DNA of 6,713 nucleotides from an uncultured Flavobacteriales bacterium (lineage in GTDB: Bacteria; Bacteroidota; Bacteroidia; Flavobacteriales; Crocinitomicaceae): assembly GCA_946478775.1 (NCBI GenBank), contig CAMLDR010000212.1, forward strand, positions 1-6,713, given 5' to 3'. The position numbers and the translations under genes are program-made. Under the pieces are notes generated by a model. The model was not told where the DNA came from. It was given only the letters and a program-made list of their open reading frames with translations, and did no database searches. Below, one piece after another: positions 1 to 6,576 of the stretch. The number at the start of each line of letters is the position of its first letter. The stretch's first letter is position 1.

Positions 1-2095
1 CACCTCCGTGAGGAATGGCAAATGTTTTGTGTAAGTTCAGGTGACAAACGTCTGCCCCAATGTTTCCCGGATTGGTTAATCCAACCTGAGCGTTCATGTT
101 CGCACCGTCCATGTAAACCTGTCCCCCGTTTTCATGGATGATTGCTGTAATTTCGCGGATCCCTTCTTCGTATACTCCATGTGTAGACGGATAAGTGACC
201 ATCAAACCAGCCAATTCGTTTCCGATTTGGTTCGCTACTGTTCTTAATTCGTCGATATTGATGTTTCCGTTCTCGTCACAACCTGTAACAACCACTTCCA
301 TTCCTGCCATAACCGCAGAAGCCGGGTTTGTTCCATGAGCAGAAGAAGGAATGATCATTTTAGTCCGCTGCTTGTCGCCACGGCTTTCGTGGTATGCTTT
401 GATCACCATCAATCCGGCGTATTCTCCTTGCGCGCCTGAATTCGGTTGCAAAGACATGGCTGCAAATCCGGTAGACTCACACAAATCTTTTTCCAACTGA
501 CGGAACATCGCGTGGTAACCTGCTGCCTGATCAACCGGAGCAAAAGGGTGCATATTTGCAAACTGAGGATTCGTGATCGGAATCAACTCGGATGCTGCAT
601 TTAATTTCATCGTACAAGATCCCAAAGGAATCATGGAGTGAACCAATGATAAATCTTTGTTCTCCAAACGCTTCAAATAACGCATCATTTTGGATTCAGA
701 ATGATGTTTGTTGAAAGTTGCGTGTGTGAATACTGCATCTGTTCTTAAACTTCCTGCAGTAAGTGAATTTTTTTGGTCGTTGAGCGGAGTCGAAACACCA
801 AAAACACTTAAGATCGCTGCAACATCTTCCATCGTATGCGGTTCACCGAAACTGATCGTCAATTCAGATGCGTTTACAATGCGGAAGTTCATTCCTTTTG
901 CTTCAGCTGCTGCTTTGATTTTTGCAGAGTCCACTCCTTTTACCCAAACGGTATCGAAGAATGAATCGGAACCAATTTCAATTCCTGCTGCTTTCAATCC
1001 GTTTGCCGTAGCAGAAGCCAACCCGTTTACATGGTCTGCAATCTCTTTCATTCCAACCGGACCGTGATATACTGCGTACATGGAAGCCATAACTGCCAGC
1101 AATGCCTGAGCGGTACAAATATTGGATGTTGCCTTATCTCTTTTAATATGCTGTTCGCGTGTTTGCAAAGCCATACGCAAAGCCATGTTGTCATCCGCAT
1201 CCTTCGATACACCGATGATACGGCCCGGCATAGAGCGTTTGTATTCGTCCTTTGCTGCGAAGAATGCAGCGTGAGGTCCGCCGTAACCCATCGGAACCCC
1301 GAAACGCTGTGAAGAACCGAAAACCACATCAGCTCCCAAAGAACCCGGAGATTTCAGGATTACCAATGAAAGAATATCTGCAGCAACCGCTGTTTTTAAT
1401 CCGGTATTCCGGTTAATGAACCCGCCAACATCTGTAATAGTTCCATGCACATCCGGATACTGAAGAATCGCACCGAAATAAGTCCCGTCATTTGTAAAAC
1501 TTGTTTCATCCCCTTCAACCAATTCGATTCCCAGGTTCAAAGCACGACCCAAAACAACGTCTTTGGTTTGAGGGAATGCATTTTTTGAAATGAAGAATTT
1601 ATTTACGCCGTCTTTTATTTCCTGGCGGGAACGTGAATTCCAGAATAAGATCATTGCTTCGGAAGCAGCTGTTCCTTCATCCAATAAAGAAGCATTGGCG
1701 ATTTCCATTCCTGACAATTCCAAAACCATGGTCTGGAAATTCAGTAAAGCCTCTAAACGACCCTGAGAAATCTCAGCCTGGTAAGGAGTATATGCCGTAT
1801 ACCATCCCGGATTCTCCAAAACGTTACGTAAGATCACGGAAGGAACGATCGTTTCGTTGTATCCCAAACCGATGAAAGACTTATATACTTTATTTTGAGC
1901 ACCCAATGCCGTGATGTGCTGCAGGTATTCCTGCTCACTCAAGGCTTTGTCAATCTTCAATTCTCCTGATAAACGGATGTGTGAAGGGATGGTCTTGTCT
2001 ACTAATTCTTGAATTGATTTAACACCAATAGCAGCTAACATCTCAGATTTCTCAGCTGAATCAGGTCCAATGTGACGGGATGAAAATGCACTCAT
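1..2095 (-). CDS. gcvP: Glycine dehydrogenase (decarboxylating), glycine cleavage system P-protein; 3' end outside window
   Basis: The P-protein is a cytoplasmic PLP enzyme that decarboxylates glycine and passes the aminomethyl group to the lipoyl arm of H-protein (GcvH), the first step of the glycine cleavage system. The first 698 residues are visible. The N-terminus has the family motif RHIGP near residue 8. The GDC-P N-terminal half carries GYGGPHAAFF near 270 and ALRMALQTREQHIKRDKATS near 300-320. The second half has MIPLGSCTMKLNA near 488, SSAHGTNPASA near 585 and, at the window edge, NLHKTFAIPHGG, whose lysine (about residue 690) is the PLP Schiff-base residue. E. coli GcvP has 957 residues, so roughly 250 C-terminal residues are missing here. 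The frame is open throughout, with no frameshift seen. It is a single long chain, not the split alpha/beta form found in some bacteria. The ATG at 2093-2095 fits the usual N-terminus; no clear Shine-Dalgarno precedes it, as is common in this phylum. The identification is firm. Confidence 0.97.
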   Translation of the reverse strand, partial: MSAFSSRHIGPDSAEKSEMLAAIGVKSIQELVDKTIPSHIRLSGELKIDKALSEQEYLQHITALGAQNKVYKSFIGLGYNETIVPSVILRNVLENPGWYTAYTPYQAEISQGRLEALLNFQTMVLELSGMEIANASLLDEGTAASEAMILFWNSRSRQEIKDGVNKFFISKNAFPQTKDVVLGRALNLGIELVEGDETSFTNDGTYFGAILQYPDVHGTITDVGGFINRNTGLKTAVAADILSLVILKSPGSLGADVVFGSSQRFGVPMGYGGPHAAFFAAKDEYKRSMPGRIIGVSKDADDNMALRMALQTREQHIKRDKATSNICTAQALLAVMASMYAVYHGPVGMKEIADHVNGLASATANGLKAAGIEIGSDSFFDTVWVKGVDSAKIKAAAEAKGMNFRIVNASELTISFGEPHTMEDVAAILSVFGVSTPLNDQKNSLTAGSLRTDAVFTHATFNKHHSESKMMRYLKRLENKDLSLVHSMIPLGSCTMKLNAASELIPITNPQFANMHPFAPVDQAAGYHAMFRQLEKDLCESTGFAAMSLQPNSGAQGEYAGLMVIKAYHESRGDKQRTKMIIPSSAHGTNPASAVMAGMEVVVTGCDENGNINIDELRTVANQIGNELAGLMVTYPSTHGVYEEGIREITAIIHENGGQVYMDGANMNAQVGLTNPGNIGADVCHLNLHKTFAIPHGG

Positions 2096-2142
2096 AAAAA
2101 TTTCGCTCTTTTTTGAAACCTACCTTTACTGGTAAGCAGGTG

Positions 2143-2150
2143 CAAAGATA
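2143..2150 (-). promoter_or_regulatory. Candidate -7 promoter element of gcvP
   Basis: The minus strand reads TATCTTTG followed by CACC, an exact match to the Bacteroidota -7 consensus TAnnTTTG. It lies 47 bases upstream of the gcvP start codon, which predicts a leader of about 40 nt. No convincing TTG/TTTG -33 element is visible about 20 bases further upstream. The short leader leaves no room for a glycine riboswitch. This is a motif match only, with no transcript data. Confidence 0.55.
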
Positions 2151-2210
2151 GCGAATTCCGCGTTTTATTTTTTCGATTTAGCCGGGAATATTTATTAAGT
2201 CAAATCAGAA

Positions 2211-2246
2211 GGATTCGATAGACATTCAAGAATGGAATTCAAATCC
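2211..2246. repeat. Weak nested inverted repeat in the spacer downstream of the lipoprotein gene
   Basis: The outer arms are GGATTCG (2211-2217) and CAAATCC (2240-2246), complementary over seven positions with one G-T wobble when read as minus-strand RNA. An inner CATTC/GAATG pair sits inside with only a two-base gap. It lies 41 bases past the stop codon of the minus-strand lipoprotein gene and could be a weak transcript-end structure. No U-tract follows, so it is not a canonical intrinsic terminator. The spacer 2096-2286 otherwise holds only the gcvP -7 box and a 10-bp direct repeat, ATGGAATTCA, at 2232-2241 and 2256-2265. Confidence 0.25.
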
Positions 2247-2286
2247 TGTTACTTCATGGAATTCAGGCAAAAGTGATTGTGGCGTC

Positions 2287-2541
2287 CTACTTACAACTTG
2301 CCTTTCTTTCCAGCATTTCAGGACCACTCATTCGTTCAAATTCCTTGCACTTAGCCTTCTTCGTTTTGATGAGTTCTTTCACTTCTTTTTGAGCCTTCAC
2401 GGTCAGTTCTTTCGTCCGTAACTCCTCGTATTTATTGGTCAATTCATCACTTGCACGAATACAGTCACAAATGGAATCCTCGCTGCACGAAGTGATCATC
2501 AGGCTCAAAATTCCAAGCTTGGCTAAAAAATGAAGTTTCAT
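2287..2541 (-). CDS. Small cysteine-containing lipoprotein, probably surface-exposed; function unknown
   Basis: This is an 84-residue protein of no recognised family. The N-terminus is a type II signal peptide: basic start (MKLHFLAK), hydrophobic core GILSLMI, then the lipobox-like ITSC with lipidation predicted at Cys19. The mature end reads C-S-E-D-S, resembling the lipoprotein export signal (Ser plus acidic residues just after the cysteine) that sends Bacteroidota lipoproteins to the outer face of the outer membrane. The rest is short, highly charged and probably helical (about residues 28-70, rich in Lys and Glu). Four further cysteines (25, 27, 65, 83) could form two disulphides that pin a helical hairpin. 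The next gene on the same strand, gcvP, starts 191 bp downstream and has its own -7 box, so co-transcription is not required. Translation is probably real because the lipobox and following signal are coherent. The role is not inferable. Confidence 0.75.
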   Translation of the reverse strand: MKLHFLAKLGILSLMITSCSEDSICDCIRASDELTNKYEELRTKELTVKAQKEVKELIKTKKAKCKEFERMSGPEMLERKASCK

Positions 2542-2569
2542 CCGGTTTGTTTTAAATGGGTTTCCTATT

Positions 2570-2601
2570 AAAATATACGCTTTTAAGCATCAGTTAATCA
2601 A
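2570..2601 (-). promoter_or_regulatory. Candidate promoter of the small lipoprotein gene
   Basis: On the minus strand a TTG (2599-2601) is followed after 21 bases by TATATTTT (2570-2577), one mismatch from the Bacteroidota -7 consensus TAnnTTTG. The spacing is within the range seen in flavobacteria. The predicted leader is about 20-30 nt. An alternative exact -7 match, TACTTTTG at 2629-2636 on the same strand, lies inside the right arm of the inverted repeat but has no TTG at the proper distance. Either could serve. Confidence 0.35.
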
Positions 2602-2606
2602 GGAAT

Positions 2607-2640
2607 GATTTACTTTGTTAATTGCAAACAAAAGTAAATC
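2607..2640. repeat. 34-bp near-perfect inverted repeat in the divergent intergenic region
   Basis: The left arm GATTTACTTTGTT (2607-2619) and the right arm AACAAAAGTAAATC (2627-2640) are complementary over 13 base pairs with a single extra A in the right arm, around the 7-base centre AATTGCA. It lies between the divergent start codons at 2541 and 2773, a few bases upstream of the candidate -33 of the minus-strand gene. That position suits a dyad operator. As plus-strand RNA it would be a hairpin followed by AGTTTTTAAC, which looks terminator-like, but there is no plus-strand gene upstream to end. The remaining intergenic sequence 2641-2737 is AT-rich with nothing else recognised. Confidence 0.6.
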
Positions 2641-2737
2641 AGTTTTTAACTTACTATTCGGCTGCCCTTAAATTATTTTCAACAAACGAATTTTAAACAG
2701 GCCCTCAATATTAATTATTCGAAGTGGGGAATTTTCC

Positions 2738-2745
2738 TATTTTCG
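2738..2745 (+). promoter_or_regulatory. Candidate -7 element of the three-gene secretion operon
   Basis: TATTTTCG followed by CAGTC differs at one position from the Bacteroidota -7 consensus TAnnTTTG. It sits 27 bases before the ATG at 2773, predicting a leader of about 20 nt. No TTG is found at the usual upstream distance, so support is modest. The bases just before the ATG (AATCTCTATTAAA) are A/T-rich with no Shine-Dalgarno, as usual in this phylum. Confidence 0.35.
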
Positions 2746-2772
2746 CAGTCTCTAAATTTAATCTCTATTAAA

Positions 2773-3783
2773 ATGAAAAAAAACATTTTGGCTGCAATGG
2801 CATTAGTTACCGGCTTTACGAGCTGGTCTCAATATAACTCCCCTTGGACTTATACAGCACCAAACACTTCTTCAGCAGGTTATGTTGGTATTGGTACAAA
2901 AAGTACGAATACAACAACAAATACTCCAGCTCCGAATTTTAACCTGCATTTGCATGGGACTTCAGATTATACCAGAACAGTTATTAATCCCTTTCCACAG
3001 GCGCCTTCTGTACAGAATCTTGGTAAAACAATTCGTATCGGGCTTACCAATACAACTACAGGTTTCGATGAAACTGATGGAGCACTCATTCGGATGAGTG
3101 ATAACAATTTCGTAATTGAAAACCGCGAATTCGGGGAGTTTCAATTGGCTGCTGGAAGTAATAGTCTTACCTTTTCAGCTATCAATAATAGAACTTGGTT
3201 TGGTACAAATTACGGAACCGCTGCAGCATATGCTAAGTTCAATATAACAGGTGGAACAGATAACGGCTTGTATTTGCAGGTGCCTTCCGGAAAATATGGA
3301 CTTTCCATTCGATCAGGAAGTTTGACTGATAATGCTATACAGGTAATGGGCATAGATGGAATAACAGGAAGGTTTATTGTAAAGGCAAACGGTAATACAG
3401 AGATTGTTACTACTTCAACCACAGCAGCTGATAAATTATTTGTTATAAAAGCATCCACTGGCTCAAAACTATTGCAGGTTACAGGTGATGGTATTCTGCG
3501 ATCCCGTGAAATTATAGTGGATGCACAAGTCTGGGCTGATTATGTGTTTGAACCGACTTATAAATTAAGAACTCTGAATGAGGTGAAAGCATACATTGCT
3601 GCGAATGGCCATTTGCCAAATGTACCTTCAACCGCTGAAGTAACTGAAAACGGAGTAAATTTAGCTAAAACGGATGCGATCTTATTGGAAAAGATTGAAG
3701 AATTGACTTTATATATTCTTCAATTGAAAGAGCAGAATGAAGGGTTGGAAGAAAGATTGAAAATTTTAGAAGCTTCAAACTAA
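2773..3783 (+). CDS. Secreted tail-fibre-like protein with C-terminal coiled coil
   Basis: This is a 336-residue exported protein of unknown function. Residues 1-19 form a signal peptide (MKKNILAAMALVTGFTSWS, then Gln20). Next comes GYVGIGT (36-42) leading to LHLHG (58-62), the 'GIGT...L.V.G' pattern common at the start of Bacteroidota proteins often labelled tail-fibre-like. Residues 65-245 are rich in Gly, Thr, Asn and Ser and look all-beta. Residues 254-290 carry the conserved block WADYVFE...Y.L..L.EV..YI...GHLPNVPS..EV, known in many Bacteroidota secreted proteins. Residues 301-334 form a Leu/Glu-rich probable coiled coil (LLEKIEELTLYILQLKEQN), suggesting oligomerisation. It has neither the S74 autoprotease signature nor a T9SS sorting domain, so its final location (periplasm, surface or medium) is uncertain. 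A 6-bp gap separates it from the hydrolase gene, which implies co-transcription. The label 'tail fibre' reflects fold style; nothing around it is phage. Confidence 0.85.
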   Translation: MKKNILAAMALVTGFTSWSQYNSPWTYTAPNTSSAGYVGIGTKSTNTTTNTPAPNFNLHLHGTSDYTRTVINPFPQAPSVQNLGKTIRIGLTNTTTGFDETDGALIRMSDNNFVIENREFGEFQLAAGSNSLTFSAINNRTWFGTNYGTAAAYAKFNITGGTDNGLYLQVPSGKYGLSIRSGSLTDNAIQVMGIDGITGRFIVKANGNTEIVTTSTTAADKLFVIKASTGSKLLQVTGDGILRSREIIVDAQVWADYVFEPTYKLRTLNEVKAYIAANGHLPNVPSTAEVTENGVNLAKTDAILLEKIEELTLYILQLKEQNEGLEERLKILEASN

Positions 3784-3789
3784 TCACTT

Positions 3790-6564
3790 ATGAAAGCAAC
3801 CATATTATTAGGATCAGTTTTTCTGATCCCATGTTTTGTAATGTCTCAAAACGCGATTTCTGTTTTTTCCTGTCAGAATAATGATCCGGTGACTCAATCA
3901 GCAATTTTGACGGCACCTTCCGACTATCAAAAACAGTGTGTTACATTTAATAGTCAGTCCTATACTTTTAACGGATCGTTTAATAAAGCGGTTAAGGCTA
4001 CGGACAAAATAAACGTCAAGCCAAGTAACTTTCATGCCGGTGCTTTTGCTTCTAATGGTAAAATGCATTTGAAGATTGAAAAATCTCCGTTTGATGTATT
4101 CGTCATGAATTATGATAATCTGAACAATGTAAAAAGATTGGAAAAATTGGAATTGGGGATTCAATTGCCAAGCCCGGTTTCTACTTATGTAAACAATTTT
4201 ATTGCAAAGCAGTTAAATCCAGATTTAGTTATCGATCCTTCTTTGATGATAAATCCTTTTTTGGATTGGGAATTGGATGTAGAAGCAATTTTTCATCATA
4301 CGGATGGTTCCTATGTAAAAGTCATAGACGGATTTTTCACACGAGATTTTAAACGTAATAATAATACAAATCTTTGGGATGATCAGAATACGCCCTACCC
4401 TATGCGGATTCGTTTTGCTCCTCCAAAAATTGGGGAGTGGACATGTTCTATTTTGGTCAAAATGAATAATGTTGAAGTGGCGACTTCAAGTCTATTTAGG
4501 TTTCATGTGGTTGAATCGGGGAGTCCTGGATATGTGCAAGTTGCAGACAATGCAAGGAATTTAAAAAGAAATGGTCAGTACATTTTTCCTGTTGGACAAA
4601 ATTTTCCTGCCCCAGAGGATTTTGAGATAGAATGGGGTTGGTCCAACACTACACCTGCAACAGCACATTTATGCGCAAGGGTAAATGACTGGAATGCATA
4701 TTTGGAGAAGATTGAGGGTTATGCAGACGCTGGTGGCCAATACATCAGAACGATCCAACACCCTGGATCCAGTTTGATTGAATTTGAAAAAAAGGGAAAT
4801 TATTTCGACCGCCTTCATTATGCATGGGAACAAGATAATTTATTGGATCTCTGCAAAAAACGCGATATTTTGGTCATGTTCACTCTAATGCACCATTATC
4901 CAATCGAAATGAGAGGCGAAGGAAATCGTGCCCTGTGGGATTGGGATCGTTGGTACGAACAAACCTACACTAATGGTAATCCTCCGGAGTTGATATATGA
5001 TACTAGTAGTCCATACGTTTATTGTTACAATGATAATCCGGCAGAAGTCGGTGGGAAAAAAGCATATGAAATGTTCATGAATGAGAGTGATTTGAAGTAC
5101 CATGAACAACGAACACGTTATTACATTTCAAGGTATGGTTATTCCACTCAGATTTATGAGTTCGAAATCATGTCCGAGCCGTGGCATTTGGATCAAAAAT
5201 TACTTACTAGTACTACGGGTGCTAATTCCAATGAGGATGAACCTTATTTTGATGATTCTGAAATTGTTTTCCGTGATCATGTTATTGAGGCTGTAGGTAA
5301 TTACCATGAAAGAATAGCTCGTTACATTAAGAATACAATGGGCCATTATGAACATTTAGTGGGGGTTAATGCACCTAACCAAGGATGGCGTCCGGATCCG
5401 AGCCAGAGTAAAATTATGGATCTTAGTTGGACAATCGATGAAGTAGACATCATTGGGATTAACCCATACAAAAATTCGCCTGAGAATTTACTCAAGTCAA
5501 ATCTTTACGATCTTCCTAATGGCAATAATGAGAATTCACTATTCAAATTAGTGAGATTCTTTGCAAAGAGTAATGATTCGACTCCTGAAAAGCCGGTCAT
5601 TATTTCTGAAGGAAGCAACCCTCAATCTAATTGCGCTGATAATAAACTGGAATGGGTTGACTACATGACCTTAGGTTTTACCGGGGTCTGTGGATTTAAT
5701 ATGTGGTTCTTGAATGATGGAAATAAACATGGATTATGGGAAAGCCAGGCCAACGTAAAAAACCACATGAATGGGAATGATGTTATATCCACTATTTCTA
5801 ATGGAGGTGGTCTTTGGAGACAGGAAAGAACGCTTCTGAAGGTGGATGATGATAATGATGTGGTAGAATTAAAGGAAGCCCAAATGTATATTTCGGAAGA
5901 TCAGGAAAGGGCAGTTGGGTATGTAAGGAATAGATCTTACAATCTTCAGACAATAGAAAATACTTGTGGAAATCAAATTCAATTTGAATTTGAACATGAA
6001 TTTAGCACCCTTGAAAACTTTTACTGGTATGATGGCCCTCCTGTAAAGGCCGTAGAATTAAAAAACAATACGGATTATAGAATCCATTGGTATCGTGAAA
6101 ATGAATGGGTACAAAGTGAATGTCGAAAATCAACTGACTGGGGCAAATTGCATTTGGAACATCCTGGTTTAATAGTAGAATCGTCAATTCCGGGAGCAAC
6201 TCTTACTCCGGTCGTTTGGTTTGTAATTTACCAGGAGAATTGCCAAAGTGGCTTAGCACAGAATAATGAGATTGGAGAATACAATGAACGCTCTTTACTT
6301 AATGATCCGGATGAAGAAGGCCTTTCAGTAGGAGTTGATTATTCTCTGGGACTTAATCCAAATCCGGTTGCACGGACAGAAGAACTTACGATTACGAGCC
6401 CTTTAAATCAAGACGTCATTTTCTCCAATTCACAGGGAATGAAGGTGAAAAAGGCTGTATTAAGTGAAGGAAGAAATCAATTGAATTTGAAAGATCTGGA
6501 TGCCGGAGTTTATTACTTATATTTTGAATTGAGCCATAAAATGATCAAATTAGTGGTGCTTTAA
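3790..6564 (+). CDS. T9SS-exported putative glycoside hydrolase (DUF5060-like domain plus clan GH-A-like barrel)
   Basis: This is a 924-residue secreted multidomain protein. Residues 1-19 are a signal peptide ending at VMS/Q. Residues 20-150 are an N-terminal region not assigned. Residues 157-243 resemble the DUF5060 Ig-like domain that precedes many Bacteroidota glycoside hydrolases (WELDVEAIF, VIDGFFTRDF, MRIRFAPPKIGEWTC). Residues 260-690 fit an (alpha/beta)8 barrel with strands near 263, 317, 360, 456, 522, 553, 602 and 635. Clan GH-A style residues are R320, H368/H369, E463 in IMSEPW (acid/base candidate, strand 4), Y560, E607 in VIISEG (nucleophile candidate, strand 7) and W639. A beta-sandwich follows (about 695-815). 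Residues 854-924 are a type A T9SS sorting domain, starting NPNP (856-859), with DAGVYYLYFEL and ending KMIKLVVL. It should therefore cross the outer membrane and be surface-bound or released. The substrate is unknown; a non-catalytic role is possible because Ser replaces the usual Asn before E463. Gaps of 6 and 12 bp to its neighbours suggest an operon. Confidence 0.85.
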   Translation: MKATILLGSVFLIPCFVMSQNAISVFSCQNNDPVTQSAILTAPSDYQKQCVTFNSQSYTFNGSFNKAVKATDKINVKPSNFHAGAFASNGKMHLKIEKSPFDVFVMNYDNLNNVKRLEKLELGIQLPSPVSTYVNNFIAKQLNPDLVIDPSLMINPFLDWELDVEAIFHHTDGSYVKVIDGFFTRDFKRNNNTNLWDDQNTPYPMRIRFAPPKIGEWTCSILVKMNNVEVATSSLFRFHVVESGSPGYVQVADNARNLKRNGQYIFPVGQNFPAPEDFEIEWGWSNTTPATAHLCARVNDWNAYLEKIEGYADAGGQYIRTIQHPGSSLIEFEKKGNYFDRLHYAWEQDNLLDLCKKRDILVMFTLMHHYPIEMRGEGNRALWDWDRWYEQTYTNGNPPELIYDTSSPYVYCYNDNPAEVGGKKAYEMFMNESDLKYHEQRTRYYISRYGYSTQIYEFEIMSEPWHLDQKLLTSTTGANSNEDEPYFDDSEIVFRDHVIEAVGNYHERIARYIKNTMGHYEHLVGVNAPNQGWRPDPSQSKIMDLSWTIDEVDIIGINPYKNSPENLLKSNLYDLPNGNNENSLFKLVRFFAKSNDSTPEKPVIISEGSNPQSNCADNKLEWVDYMTLGFTGVCGFNMWFLNDGNKHGLWESQANVKNHMNGNDVISTISNGGGLWRQERTLLKVDDDNDVVELKEAQMYISEDQERAVGYVRNRSYNLQTIENTCGNQIQFEFEHEFSTLENFYWYDGPPVKAVELKNNTDYRIHWYRENEWVQSECRKSTDWGKLHLEHPGLIVESSIPGATLTPVVWFVIYQENCQSGLAQNNEIGEYNERSLLNDPDEEGLSVGVDYSLGLNPNPVARTEELTITSPLNQDVIFSNSQGMKVKKAVLSEGRNQLNLKDLDAGVYYLYFELSHKMIKLVVL
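3811..3829 (+). repeat. Perfect 7-bp hairpin inside the signal-peptide codons of the hydrolase gene
   Basis: GGATCAG (3811-3817), loop TTTTT, CTGATCC (3823-3829): an exact inverted repeat with an ideal 5-base loop and four G-C pairs. It begins 21 bases after the A of the start codon and spans codons 8-14 of the signal peptide. No U-tract follows, so it is not a standard terminator. It could slow early translation, affect mRNA stability within the operon, or be chance. Confidence 0.5.
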
Positions 6565-6576
6565 AACCAAAACAAG

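Noticed and set aside
708..1067. Plus-strand reading frame of 119 codons opposite gcvP
   Set aside because: It lies wholly antisense to the strongly conserved P-protein sequence and has no recognisable motif, so it is a shadow of gcvP. The same holds for the frames at 1031-1312, 1048-1329 (minus strand, another frame) and 1633-1875.
2096..2150. Possible glycine riboswitch upstream of gcvP
   Set aside because: The -7 box implies a leader of only about 40 nt, far too short for a glycine aptamer, and no aptamer-like helices were seen.
2607..2650. Inverted repeat plus TTTTT as a plus-strand intrinsic terminator
   Set aside because: The stem is AT-rich and bulged, and the upstream gene runs in the opposite direction, so there is no plus-strand transcript to end there.
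2773..3783. Phage tail-fibre gene or prophage remnant
   Set aside because: The protein has a signal peptide, its neighbours are secreted bacterial proteins, and no phage structural, lysis or integrase genes are present. The similarity is of fold style only.
3544..3783. S74-type intramolecular chaperone/autoprotease at the C-terminus of the fibre-like protein
   Set aside because: The expected Ser-Asp and Lys motif of the S74 cleavage site (SD.R.K..I type) is not present; only the GHLPNVPS block and a coiled coil are seen.
5974..5992. 19-base AT-rich palindrome with 9-bp arms around a single central T, inside the hydrolase gene
   Set aside because: It arises from ordinary codons for Q-I-Q-F-E-F-E. 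With a one-base centre it cannot form a good hairpin, and it lies mid-gene with no regulatory context.
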